Below are positions 10,909 through 20,277 of a stretch of 64,000 bases of DNA, piece by piece. The position numbers and the translations under genes were made by a program. This stretch comes from DATKNA01 sp963786765 (GTDB taxonomy: Bacteria; Actinomycetota; Actinomycetes; Actinomycetales; Kineosporiaceae): positions 62,001 through 126,000 of the forward strand of contig CAWBAJ010000033.1 of NCBI GenBank assembly GCA_963786765.1. The letters run 5' to 3'. The notes under the pieces were generated by a model. That model saw only the letters and a program-made list of their open reading frames with translations, was not told the DNA's origin and searched no databases. How positions within the stretch are numbered: position 1 is the first letter of the stretch; each line of letters starts with the position of its first letter.

Positions 10909-12636
10909 ATGGACGACGAGCAGCTGTCCGCGCTGCTGCAGCGTGCCGCCGCCTGGCGGGACGACGACCCCGACCCGCGCACCCGCGCCGAGCTCGAGGC
11001 GCTCGTGGCGCGGGCCTCGGACGGCGGGGAGGCCGACGCCGAGGTCGCCAGGCTCGAACTCGCCGACCGGTTCGCCGGGTCCCTGCAGTTCGGCACGGCA
11101 GGTCTGCGAGGGGCCCTCGGGGCAGGACCGAATCGGATGAACCGCGCCGTCGTCCTCCGCGCCGCCGCGGGCCTCGCCGCCTGGCTGCGGGCGCACGTCC
11201 CCGGCACGTCGCACGCCGTCGTCGGGTTCGATGCGCGCCGCGACTCCGACGTGTTCGCCCGCGACACTGCCGCCGTCCTGGCCGCGGCCGGCGCCACGGT
11301 CGCCGTCCTGCCCCGGCCGCTGCCGACGCCGGTGCTGGCGTTCGCGGTCCGCCACCTCGGGGCCGACGCGGGCGTCATGGTGACCGCGAGCCACAACCCG
11401 CCGCAGGACAACGGGTACAAGGTCTACCTGGGCGGCCGGGCGGACGACGGCCCCGGCTGCGGGGCACAGATCGTGCCGCCCAGCGACGCCGAGATCGCCG
11501 CGGAGATCGCAGCCGTCGGGAGCACGCTCGACGTGGCGATGGACGCGGACGGCTGGACGACGCTGGACGACGGCGTCCTCGAGGACTACCTCGACGCCGC
11601 AGCCGCGGTCGTCCTGCCGGGCGGCCCGCGCGACCTCGACGTCGTGCTCACCCCGCTGCACGGCGTCGGCGGGTCGACCGTCGTCGCGGCGCTGCGCCGC
11701 GCGGGGTTCGCCGCGCCGTACGTCGTCCCGCAGCAGGCCGAGCCGGACCCGGCGTTCCCGACGGTCGCGTTCCCGAACCCCGAGGAGCCCGGCGCCGTCG
11801 ACCTCGCTCTGGCCGCGGCCCGATCGCGATGGCGCCGATCTGGTCATCGCCAACGATCCGGACGCCGACCGGTGCGCGGTCGCCGTCCCGGACCCGGACG
11901 CGCGCCGGGGGCTGGCGGATGCTGCGCGGCGACGAGGTCGGCGCCCTGCTCGGGGAGCACCTGCTCGCGCGTGCCGCACCCGCGGACGGCGCCGTCGTGG
12001 CCTGCTCGGTCGTGTCCTCGCAGCTGCTGGCGCGGATCGCCGCGGCGCACGGCGTCCGGCACGAGACGACCCTGACCGGCTTCAAGTGGATCGCCCGGGT
12101 GCCGGGGCTGGTGTACGGGTACGAGGAGGCGCTCGGCTACTGCGTGGCGCCGGACCTGGTGCGCGACAAGGACGGCATCACCGCGGCACTCGTCGTCGCC
12201 GAGCTCGCCGCGCGGCTCAAGGCCGAGGGGCGGACGCCTGCTCGACGCGCTCGACGACCTCGCCCGGGCCCATGGCGTGCACGCCACCGACCAGCTCTCG
12301 GTGCGCGTCGAGGATCTCGAGGTGATCGCGGCGGCGATGGCGTCGCTGCGCGCCCGGCCGCCGGAGGCGCTGGGTGGCGACGAGGTCGTCGAGGCTGCGG
12401 ACCTCGCTGAGGGCTGGGCCGGGCTGCCCCCGACCGACGGCCTGCTGTACAGGACCGCGGGGGGCTCGCGGGTCGTCGTCCGGCCGAGCGGGACGGAGCC
12501 GAAGCTGAAGTGCTACCTCGAGGCGGTCGTGCCGGTGAGCGGGGAGGACCTCGCCGCGGGCCACGGAGCCGAGGCGGGCCGCCGACTCACTGCCGTCAAG
12601 GCCGACCTCTACGCGCGACTCGACGTCCACGGCTGA
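10909..12636 (+). CDS. Phospho-sugar mutase, phosphoglucomutase/phosphopentomutase type (frame-disrupted)
   Basis: An alpha-D-phosphohexomutase-superfamily enzyme of about 575 residues, moving phosphate between C1 and C6 (or C5) of a sugar. The phosphoserine loop is TASHNPPQDNGYKVY near residue 165. The metal site is NDPDADRCAV, readable only after removing a base near 11826. The sugar loop is VYGYEEALGYCV and the phosphate loop RPSGTEPKLKCY. Extra bases near 11826, 11912 and 12238 break the frame. Its place between PNP and deoC suggests it converts ribose- and deoxyribose-1-phosphate to the 5-phosphates, as PGM2-type mutases can. Glucose or mannose phosphates cannot be excluded. Confidence 0.85.
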
Positions 12637-12666
12637 GGCCGTGATGTCGTCTGTGAGACTGGGAGC

Positions 12667-13318
12667 ATGAGCGGGACGCAGGCCCGGCCGGACCCGTGGG
12701 CGGACGTGGTCGAGGAGGTCGTCGACCTCCCCGGCGGCGCCGTGACCGTGTGTCACCCGCGCGACGGGCTCGAGCTGCTCGACGAGGAGGCCTTCGAGCG
12801 CGAGCAGTTCATGCCGTACTGGGCGGACCTCTGGCCGAGCGCGGTCGCGCTGGCTGACGTCGTTGCCCGCCGGCCGCCCGCCGGCAAGCGAGTGATCGAG
12901 CTGGGCTGCGGCATCGCGTTGCCCGGCATCGTCGCGGCGCGGGGTGGGGCCGCGGACGTGCTGCTCACCGACTGGTCCGACGACGCCATCGCCTTCGCGA
13001 CCGAGAACGCCGCGCGCAACGGCGTCCGGGTGCGCATCGCAGGTGCAGTCCTGGGCGGAACCCGGCCCGCTGACCATCGACGGGGGCTGGGACCTCGTGC
13101 TCGCCTCGGACGTCCTCTACGAGGAGCGCAACGTGCTGCCGCTGCTGGCGGCGCTGGACGAGCTCGTCGGTCCGGCCGGGGAGGTCTGGCTCACGGACCC
13201 CCGGCGCCGGCACCTGCCCGCGTTCCTCGAGCTCGCGGCCGAGACGTGGCGGGTCGGCACGCTGCCGTCGTCCCGCGTCGAGGGCGTCGACCTTCACGTT
13301 CTGGCCCGCCGCCAATGA
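12667..13318 (+). CDS. SAM-dependent methyltransferase, METTL21/lysine-methyltransferase-like (frame-disrupted)
   Basis: About 216 residues. Motif I is RVIELGCGIALPGIVAARGG, motif II is VLLTDWSDDAIAFATENAARNG, and LVLASDVLYEERNVLPLLAAL is the DVLY segment typical of family-16 methyltransferases. One extra base near 13043 shifts the frame; removing it restores VRIAVQSWAEP and continues to the TGA at 13316. The N-terminal PYWADLWPSA box is also usual for protein N-lysine methyltransferases. It sits between the phosphomutase and deoC, but nothing links it to nucleoside chemistry; the target is unknown. Confidence 0.75.
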
Positions 13319-13355
13319 TCACCGGGCGCCTCGTCACCAGACGTAGAGTGCTGGC

Positions 13356-14333
13356 GTGACCACGACCGCGGACCGCCTCTTCGACGAGGTCACCCGGGAC
13401 GACGCGGGGCTGCGCCGGTGGCTGCACGGCCTGCCCGGCGTCGACGAGGTCGGGGCGGACGCCCGCGCCGCCATGCTGGGTACCCGGTCGATCAAGACGA
13501 CGGCCAAGAAATGGGCGCTCGACCTGGCGATCCGCATGGTCGACCTCACGACCCTCGAGGGCGCGGACACCCCCGGCACCGTCCGCTCGCTCGCCGCGAA
13601 GGCCCGCCGGCCGGACCCCGAGGACCCGTCCTGCCCCCAGGTGGCCGCGGTCTGCGTCTACAACGACCTCGTGCCCGGTGGCCGTCGAGCACGTCCGTGG
13701 GAGCGGCGTGAAGGTCGCGGCGGTGAGCACGGCCTTCCCCAGCGGGCGGGCGAGCCTGGCGGTCAAGGTCGCCGACACCCGGGACGCCGTTCGCGCCGGC
13801 GCCGACGAGATCGACATGGTGATCGACCGAGGGGCGTTCCTCGCCGGCCGCTACGGCCAGGTCTACGAGCAGATCGTCGCGGTGAAGCAGGTCTGCGCCG
13901 GAGGCGCAGGAGCTTTTCGGCCGGCCCGCGCACCTCAAGGTGATCCTGGAGACCGGCGAGCTGGTCACGTACGACAACGTCCGCCGGGCGGCGTGGCTGG
14001 CGATGCTCGGCGGCGCCGACTTCGTCAAGACGAGCACCGGCAAGATCTCCCCCGCCGCGACGCTGCCGGTGACGATGCTGCTGCTCGAAGCGGTGCGCGA
14101 CTGGTACACGCTGACCGGGCAGGTCGTCGGCGTGAAGCCGGCGGGTGGCATCCGCACCGCGAAAGACGCGATCAAGCACCTGGTGCTCGTCCACGAGACC
14201 GCAGGCCCCGACTGGCTCGACCCCGACCGCTTCCGGCTCGGGCGCGTCCAGCCTGCTCAACGACCTGCTGCTGCAGCGCCGCCGGATGGCGATCGGGGCC
14301 TACGCCTCCGCCGACCACCTGACGCTGAACTGA
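13356..14333 (+). CDS. deoC: Deoxyribose-phosphate aldolase (frame-disrupted)
   Basis: Cleaves 2-deoxyribose-5-phosphate to acetaldehyde and glyceraldehyde-3-phosphate. About 324 residues from GTG 13356, longer at the N-terminus than E. coli DeoC, as is usual in actinobacteria. Visible motifs are VAAVCVYNDLV, ADEIDMVIDRGAF, FVKTSTGKISPAAT (Schiff-base lysine) and VVGVKPAGGIRTAKDAI (second active-site lysine). Extra bases near 13677, 13902 and 14243 break the frame. The aldehyde dehydrogenase gene begins 17 bp downstream, and acetaldehyde is its plausible substrate. Confidence 0.9.
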
Positions 14334-14350
14334 CCATCTGAGAGGCTCCC

Positions 14351-15790
14351 GTGCCGGCTTTCGAGTACGCCCCCGCGCCGCAGTCGCGCGACGCCGACGT
14401 CAAGGGCTCCTACGGCCTCTTCGTCGGCGGCGAGTTCGTCGATCCCGCCGAGGGCGGCTCACTGGAGACCCTCAACCCCGCGACGGAGGAGGTGCTCTCG
14501 AAGGTCGCCCTGGCGACGGCGCCCGATGTCGACCGCGCCGTCGCCGCCGCCCGCGCCGCCTTCGACCGGGTCTGGGGCCCGATGCCCGGCGCAGAGCGCG
14601 CCAAGTACCTCTTCCGGATCGCCCGGATCCTGCAGGAGCGCTCCCGCGAGCTCGCCGTCCTGGAGACCCTCGACAACGGCAAGCCGATCCGCGAGAGCCG
14701 GGACGTCGACGTGCCGCTCGCGGCGGCGCATTTCTTCTACCACGCCGGCTGGGCGGACAAGCTCGAGTACGCGGGGCTCGGCGCCGACCCGCGGCCGTAC
14801 GGCGTCGCCGGTCAGGTCATCCCCTGGAACTTCCCGCTGCTGATGCTCGCGTGGAAGGTCGCCCCGGCGCTCGCCACCGGCAACACCGTCGTGCTCAAGC
14901 CGGCCGAGACCACCCCGCTGACGGCGATGCTTTTCGCCGAGATCTGCCAGCAGGCGGACCTTCCGCCGGGCGTCGTCAACATCCTGCCGGGGGCGGGCGC
15001 CACGGGCGCCGCCGTGGTGGGGCACCCGGACGTCGACAAAGTGGCGTTCACCGGCTCGACCGAGGTGGGCCGGCAGATCGCCCGGACGATCGCCGGAACC
15101 CGCAAGAAGGCCACCCTCGAACTGGGCGGTAAGGCGGCGAACATCGTCTTCGACGACGCCCCGATCGAGCAGGCCGTCGAGGGCGTCGTCAACGGCATCT
15201 TCTTCAACCAGGGCCACGTGTGCTGCGCCGGTTCTCGGCTGCTCGTCCAGGAGTCGATCGCCGAGGAGTTCGAGGAGCGGCTGCGCCGCCGGGTCGCGCT
15301 GCTGCGGGTGGGCGACCCGATGGACAAGAACACCGATGTCGGCGCGGTGAACTCGGCCGAGCAGCTGGCGCGGATCCGCGAGCTGACGGACGCCGCCGAC
15401 GCCGAGGGCGCGCAGCGCTGGACCGAGCCGTGCCTACTGCCCGACCGCGGCTTCTGGTTCCCGCCGACGGTGTTCACCGACGTCGCGCCGGCGCACCGGA
15501 TCGCCCGCGAGGAGGTGTTCGGCCCCGTGCTCGCCGTCCTCACCTTCCGGACGCCGGAGGAGGCGGTGGCCCGCGCCAACAACACCCCTTACGGGTTGTC
15601 CGCCGGCGTCTGGACGGAGAAGGGCTCCCGGATCCTGTGGATGGCCGACCGCCTCCAGGCGGGTGTGGTGTGGGCGAACACGTTCAACCGGTTCGACCCG
15701 GCGAGCCCCTTCGGGGGCTACAAGGAGTCCGGCTTCGGCCGCGAGGGCGGGCGCCAGGGCCTCGCCGGATACGTGAAGGGTGCCTTCTGA
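14351..15790 (+). CDS. Aldehyde dehydrogenase (NAD-dependent)
   Basis: 479 residues, with no frame break although its neighbours are broken. GTG 14351 follows a GAGAGG ribosome site. Motifs: VIPWNFPLLMLAWKVAPALA, VAFTGSTEVGRQIA (cofactor loop), ATLELGGKAANIV (general-base glutamate) and NQGHVCCAGSRLL (catalytic cysteine). EVFGPVLAVLTFRTPEEAV and SPFGGYKESGFGREGG close it. It oxidises an aldehyde to the acid. Position directly after deoC points to acetaldehyde. Its TGA overlaps the ATG of the next gene by one base, so the two are translationally coupled. Confidence 0.9.
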   Translation: MPAFEYAPAPQSRDADVKGSYGLFVGGEFVDPAEGGSLETLNPATEEVLSKVALATAPDVDRAVAAARAAFDRVWGPMPGAERAKYLFRIARILQERSRELAVLETLDNGKPIRESRDVDVPLAAAHFFYHAGWADKLEYAGLGADPRPYGVAGQVIPWNFPLLMLAWKVAPALATGNTVVLKPAETTPLTAMLFAEICQQADLPPGVVNILPGAGATGAAVVGHPDVDKVAFTGSTEVGRQIARTIAGTRKKATLELGGKAANIVFDDAPIEQAVEGVVNGIFFNQGHVCCAGSRLLVQESIAEEFEERLRRRVALLRVGDPMDKNTDVGAVNSAEQLARIRELTDAADAEGAQRWTEPCLLPDRGFWFPPTVFTDVAPAHRIAREEVFGPVLAVLTFRTPEEAVARANNTPYGLSAGVWTEKGSRILWMADRLQAGVVWANTFNRFDPASPFGGYKESGFGREGGRQGLAGYVKGAF

Positions 15791-16703
15791 TGGCGCGGCT
15801 GGACGTTCGGAAGACCTACAAGCTCTACATCGGCGGCGCGTTCCCGCGCAGCGAGTCCGGGCGCACGTACGAGGTGCGGTCGGCGTCCGGGGCCTTCCTC
15901 GCGAACGCGGCCGCCGCCTCGCGCAAGGACGCCCGGGACGCCGTCAGAGCCGCGCTGGCCGCGCAGCCGAAGTGGGCGGCGGCGACGGCGTACAACCGCG
16001 GGCAGATCCTGTACCGGGTCGCCGAGATGCTCGAGGGCCGGCGCGACCAGTTCGTCGCGGAGGTCGGCGACGCCGAGGGCCTGTCGGCGGACGACGCGGC
16101 GGCCGTCGTCGACGCAGCGATCGACCGCTGGGTCTGGTACGCGGGGTGGAGCGACAAGATCGCGCAGGTGCGCGGGCAACGCCAACCCCGTGGCCGGGCC
16201 GTACTTCAACCTGTCCGTGCCGGAGCCGACCGGCGTGGTCGCCGTCCTCGCCCCGCAGGCCTCGTCGCTGCTGGGGCTGGTGTCCGTCGTGGCCCCGGTC
16301 GATCGTGTCCGGCAACACATGCGTCGTGCTCGCCTCGCAGGAGCGGCCGCTGCCGGCGATCACGCTGTCGGAGGTGCTGGCGACGTCGGACCTGCCGGGC
16401 GGCGTCGTCAACGTACTCACCGGGTCGACGGCGGAGGTCGCGCCCTGGCTGGCGTCGCACGAGGCGGTGCGCGCGCTCGACCTCGCCGGCGCCGCACCGC
16501 TTCCGGGCGCTCCGGCTGCGCTCGACTGGGGCGCGCTGGAGTCCGCGGCGGCGGCGACGCTGACCCGCGTCCTGCGCCCGGCCGGCGACGCGCCCCTCCA
16601 CGGAGGCGCAGTGGAGCCCGACTGGACGCTGCCGCCTGCCGGCCCCGCCCGCATCCTCGCGTTCACCGAGACCAAGACGGTCTGGCACCCCAAGGGCCGC
16701 TGA
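15790..16703 (+). CDS. Truncated aldehyde-dehydrogenase-like protein lacking the catalytic domain (frame-disrupted)
   Basis: About 303 residues starting at the ATG that overlaps the previous stop. It matches the N-terminal half of the aldehyde dehydrogenase fold: LYIGGAFPRSESGRTYEV, RGQILYRVAEMLEGRRDQF, IVSGNTCVVLASQERPLPAI and LPGGVVNVLTGSTAEVAPW. No ELGGK motif, catalytic cysteine or EVFGP motif follows. The protein ends in LAFTETKTVWHPKGR, so it cannot act as a dehydrogenase alone. It may be a non-catalytic partner of the full-length enzyme. Extra bases near 16171 and 16300 disturb the frame. The lost half is too large to be explained by them. Confidence 0.75.
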
Positions 16704-16763
16704 CCTGCAGCGGCTCCCCCGGTGTCGCCGCGTGTTCAACGTTTGCCCAGTTCTCCCTTCTTG

Positions 16764-16881
16764 TCGTTGTGCATTACGAGCGCGCATCTGCGGGAGATTT
16801 GCTGCGAGAAGGACGCCGGAACGAGGCCCGGGTGATCTCGCCGAACTCGAGCCTCCGCCGCGTCGGGCCGTTGAGCTGATC
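16764..16881 (+). pseudogene. Possible N-terminal remnant of a ROK/NagC-type repressor
   Basis: The 272-bp gap before the GH4 operon holds no intact gene. One reading frame gives ASAGDLLREGRRNEARVI then LRRVGPLS and a stop, loosely like the first helix of ROK-family sugar repressors, which often sit beside such operons. Nothing resembling the rest of a helix-turn-helix or kinase fold follows. The match is short and could be chance. Confidence 0.2.
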
Positions 16882-16975
16882 AAGGTCGCGGCGGTGAAGT
16901 TCTTCCGGTTCGGGTAACAGCGACGAAGTCACCGTTCCGGGCGGTGCAGGAGCGGCTGAGAGACCTGAGGAAGGG

Positions 16976-18229
16976 GTGAGCGGCTTGAAGGTCGTCGTCG
17001 TCGGTGGGGGCTCGACCTATACCCCCGAGCTCGTGAGCGGACTGGCCGATCGGCAGGAGGCGCTCCCGGTCGACGAACTCGTGCTCCTGGACCCTGACCG
17101 CGACCGGCTCGAGGTGGTCGGCGCCTTCGCGGCCCGGATCCTGAGTGCCGCCAGTTGGCCGGGCAGGCTGACCGCGACCTCCGACCGCGCCCGTGCCTTC
17201 GACGGAGCGGACGCCGTTCTGGTGCAGCTGCGGGTGGGGGGTCAGCGGGCGCGGCTGCACGACGAGACGGTGCCGCTCGCGTGTGGGTGTCTGGGGCAGG
17301 AGACGACCGGGGCCGGCGGGCTAGCGAAGGCTCTGCGCACCGTGCCCGTCGTGCTCGATCTCGCGGAGGAGGTCCGCCGTCGCGCGGCTCCGGAGGCCTG
17401 GATCATCGACTTCACGAACCCGGTGGGGATCGTCACTCGAGCTTTGCTGGACGCCGGTCACCGCGCTGTCGGCCTCTGCAACGTCGCGATCGGCCTGCAG
17501 CGGAGGATCGCGGGCATGCTCGGCGTCGAGCCCGTCCGGATCCTGGTGGACCAGGTCGGCCTGAACCACCTCACCTGGATCCGCCGGGTGCTGCTGGACG
17601 GATCCGACGTCCTGCCGGAGCTGCTCGACGGGCAGGGGCAGGCGCTGGCCGACCAGGTCGGACTGCCCGTCGCGGTGCTGCGCGAGCTCCGAACCATTCC
17701 CTCCTACTACCTGCGCTACTACTACGCCCACGATGCGGTGCTGGCCGAGCAGCGGGACGGCGTCCCCCGGGCCTCGCAGGTGCAGGCGATCGAAGACGAG
17801 CTGCTCCGGCTCTACCGGGACCCAGCGCTGGTGACGAAGCCTCCCCTGCTGGAGCAGCGGGGCGGCGCCTACTACAGCGAGGCCGCCGTCGCCCTGCTCA
17901 CGTCGCTGGTCTCCGGTGACGGGGCGGTGCACGAGGTGGACATGCGCAATGGAGGCCTGCTGCCGGGCCTGGCGGACGACGACGTCGTGGAGGTGCCGGC
18001 CCGGGTGGACCGATCGGGACCGCATCCGTTGGAACAGCCGCCGCTCGCGCCCGAGCTGCTCGGACTCGTCCAGCACGTCGCGGCCTACGAGAGGCTCGCG
18101 GTGCAGGCAGCGCTCTCCGGCGAACCCGCGGACGTGCGCCGGGCGCTGCTGGCTCACCCGCTGGTCGGCCAGTGGGATCTCGCGCGCGAGCTGGCCCAGA
18201 CGCTGCCCTACGCCCTGGCATCGCCGTGA
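16976..18229 (+). CDS. Glycoside hydrolase family 4, 6-phospho-beta-glucosidase-like
   Basis: 417 residues from GTG 16976, 5 nt after an AGGAAGG ribosome site. GH4 enzymes use NAD+ and a divalent metal to cleave (often 6-phosphorylated) glycosides by oxidation and elimination. Visible: N-terminal dinucleotide fold KVVVVGGGSTYTPELVSGL, GQETTGAGGLAKALRTVPV, DFTNPVGIVTRALL, metal cysteine in CNVAIGLQRRI, metal histidine in VGLNHLTWIRRVLL, and SYYLRYYY. It is the first gene of an operon; its stop overlaps the kinase start by 4 nt (GTGA). The kinase may phosphorylate the disaccharide or the released sugar. Confidence 0.88.
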   Translation: MSGLKVVVVGGGSTYTPELVSGLADRQEALPVDELVLLDPDRDRLEVVGAFAARILSAASWPGRLTATSDRARAFDGADAVLVQLRVGGQRARLHDETVPLACGCLGQETTGAGGLAKALRTVPVVLDLAEEVRRRAAPEAWIIDFTNPVGIVTRALLDAGHRAVGLCNVAIGLQRRIAGMLGVEPVRILVDQVGLNHLTWIRRVLLDGSDVLPELLDGQGQALADQVGLPVAVLRELRTIPSYYLRYYYAHDAVLAEQRDGVPRASQVQAIEDELLRLYRDPALVTKPPLLEQRGGAYYSEAAVALLTSLVSGDGAVHEVDMRNGGLLPGLADDDVVEVPARVDRSGPHPLEQPPLAPELLGLVQHVAAYERLAVQAALSGEPADVRRALLAHPLVGQWDLARELAQTLPYALASP

Positions 18230-19266
18230 GGCCGCTCGATCCAGTGGGCCGTCAGCTACTGCTCGCCGTTGACGGGGGCAACTCCAAGACGGACGTCCTC
18301 CTGATCGACGACTCCGGGCGCCTGCTCGCCCAGGTCCGCGGCCCCAGCTGCGCGCCCATCCATCACGGGCTCGAAGGTGCCATGGACGTCCTGGACCTCC
18401 TCGTCCGCCGGGCGTTGGCGCAGGCGGGTGCGACGGAGCTGGCACGCCCCGCCGTCGGGATTTTCGCTCTGGCGGGCGCGGATCTGCCCTTCGAGGAGGA
18501 GCAACTGCTGGCCGCGTGCCGGCGTCGAGGCTGGGTGGACCGGCCCGTGGTGCACAACGACGCCTTCGCCCTGCTCCGCGCCGGGACCGACCGTGGCTGG
18601 GGGATCGCGGTGGTGTGTGGAGCGGGGATCAACGGGGTCGGGATCGGCCCCGACGGCACCATCGTCCGGTTCCCCGCGCTCGGTGCCATCAGCGGGGATT
18701 GGGGCGGCGGGCACGACGTGGGCTTCGCGGCGCTCGCCGCGGCGGTCCGCGCTCAGGACGGGCGCGGGCGGCCGACCGTCCTGGAGGGCGCGGTACCGGC
18801 CTATTTCGGGCTGCCCGACCCGCTCGCGGTGTCGGTCGCCCTGCACCTGGGCGAGCTGTCCGAGGCCCGGCTCGTCGAGCTGCCCCCGCTGCTGTTCGAC
18901 GCGGCGCGGGAGGGCGATCAGGCGGCGACCGAGGTGGTCCTGCGGCTCGCCGAGGAGCTGACGGCCATCGCCGGCGCGGTGATCCGCCGGCTGGGGGTGA
19001 GCGGCGGCGACCCGGACGTCGTGCTGGGCGGTGGCCTGCTGCGGGCAGGCCTGCCGCTGCTCGACGACGCGGTCCGAGCGGGGATCGAGCGCGAGGCCCC
19101 GCGAGCCGCCGTGGTGTTCGCCGGCTGCGCCCCGATCGTCGGGGCCGGCCTGCTCGCGCTCACGGAGGCCGGAGCCTCCCCGGCGGCCGCCGCACGGCTG
19201 CGCGCGGTACTGTCCGCGGGTCTGGCCGGCTGCGCCGGCGGAGAGGGGGCTGCGTGCATGTCCTGA
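18226..19266 (+). CDS. BadF/N-acetylglucosamine-kinase-type sugar kinase
   Basis: 346 residues, ASKHA fold. I chose GTG 18226 because it overlaps the GH4 stop as GTGA. Phosphate-1 motif LLLAVDGGNSKTDVLLIDDSG is at residues 9-29. AVVCGAGINGVGIGPDG and GAISGDWGGGHDVGFAALAA form the phosphate-2 region, and DVVLGGGLLRAGLPLL the adenosine region. Eukaryotic GlcNAc kinase belongs to this family, as do bacterial kinases for glucosamine and anhydro-sugars. Coupled to a GH4 enzyme, it probably phosphorylates a sugar or disaccharide in that pathway. The sugar cannot be named from sequence. Confidence 0.82.
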   Translation: MRPLDPVGRQLLLAVDGGNSKTDVLLIDDSGRLLAQVRGPSCAPIHHGLEGAMDVLDLLVRRALAQAGATELARPAVGIFALAGADLPFEEEQLLAACRRRGWVDRPVVHNDAFALLRAGTDRGWGIAVVCGAGINGVGIGPDGTIVRFPALGAISGDWGGGHDVGFAALAAAVRAQDGRGRPTVLEGAVPAYFGLPDPLAVSVALHLGELSEARLVELPPLLFDAAREGDQAATEVVLRLAEELTAIAGAVIRRLGVSGGDPDVVLGGGLLRAGLPLLDDAVRAGIEREAPRAAVVFAGCAPIVGAGLLALTEAGASPAAAARLRAVLSAGLAGCAGGEGAACMS

Positions 19267-20237
19267 TCCTGGGCGCGGCCGGCATGATCGGTCGTAAGCT
19301 CACCGCCCGGCTGGTTGCGGACGGGAACGTGGGTGGCCGTGCGATCGAGCGGTTGACGCTGGCCGACGTGGTTCTCGCGGAAGCCCCGGTGAACGGCGGC
19401 GGTGATGTCCGAGCTGTCGCCGCGGATCTGGCCGCTCCGGGTGACGCGGCGCGTCTGTTGGAGGATCGCCCCGATCTGATCTTCCATCTCGCAGCCGTGG
19501 TGTCGGGCGAGGCCGAGGCGGACTTCGACAAGGGTTACCGGGTCAACCTGGACGGCACCCGGGCTCTGCTGGACGCCGTCCGGACGGCGCACACAACCGA
19601 CGGGTACCACCCTCGCCTGGTCTTCACCTCGTCGATCGCGGTCTACGGGGCGCCGCTGCCCGAGCCGATCCCGGAAGACTTCCACCACACCCCGCTGACC
19701 AGTTACGGCACGCAGAAGGCGATCGGAGAGCTGTTGCTGGCCGACTACACCCGGCGCGGGTTCGTCGACGGCATCGGGATCCGGCTGCCCACCATCTGCA
19801 TCCGTCCGGGCAGGCCGAACAAGGCCGCCTCCGGCTTCTTCTCGAGCATCCTGCGGGAACCTCTGGCCGGGCAGGAGGCGGTCCTGCCGGTGCCGGAGAC
19901 GGTCCGGCACTGGCACGCCTCGCCTCGCTCGGCGGTGGAGTTCCTGATCCGGGCCGCCACGCTGGATGGTCAGGACGTCGGCCCACGCCGGACACTGTCC
20001 ATGCCCGGCCTGAGCGCCACCGTCGGCGAGCAGATCGAGGCGCTGCGCCGGGTGGCCGGGGAGCAGGCCGTCCGGCTGATCCGCCGCGAACCGGACGAGT
20101 CCATTCTGCGGATCGTCCAGACCTGGGCCGCGGCCCTGGACGCATCCCGGGCGGTGCGCCTGGGGTTCACCGCCGAGAGCTCCTTCGGCGAGATCATCAG
20201 GGTGCACATCGAGGACGAGCTGGGCGGCTCCCTCTGA
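19254..20237 (+). CDS. NAD-dependent epimerase/dehydrogenase, D-erythronate dehydrogenase (DenD)-like
   Basis: 327 residues, extended SDR. GTG 19254 follows GGAGAGGGGG and overlaps the kinase end by 13 bp. The cofactor loop HVLILGAAGMIGRKL is at the N-terminus, followed by DLIFHLAAVVSGEAEADFDKGY. The active site has FTSSIAVYGAP and SYGTQKAIGELLLADY, giving the YxxxK pair. GIRLPTICIRPGRPNKAASG is characteristic of the DenD subgroup, which oxidises C2 of D-erythronate or related acids. With GH4 and a sugar kinase it forms a tight three-gene operon whose substrate I cannot define. Confidence 0.82.
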   Translation: MHVLILGAAGMIGRKLTARLVADGNVGGRAIERLTLADVVLAEAPVNGGGDVRAVAADLAAPGDAARLLEDRPDLIFHLAAVVSGEAEADFDKGYRVNLDGTRALLDAVRTAHTTDGYHPRLVFTSSIAVYGAPLPEPIPEDFHHTPLTSYGTQKAIGELLLADYTRRGFVDGIGIRLPTICIRPGRPNKAASGFFSSILREPLAGQEAVLPVPETVRHWHASPRSAVEFLIRAATLDGQDVGPRRTLSMPGLSATVGEQIEALRRVAGEQAVRLIRREPDESILRIVQTWAAALDASRAVRLGFTAESSFGEIIRVHIEDELGGSL

Positions 20238-20277
20238 TTCCGCTCTTCCGTCGGCTCGGGCCGAATCGTCCCTGCGC

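Noticed and set aside
537..16703. Programmed frameshifting or recoding in many genes
   Set aside because: The events have no shared slippery site or structure and hit unrelated genes; sequencing error explains them better.
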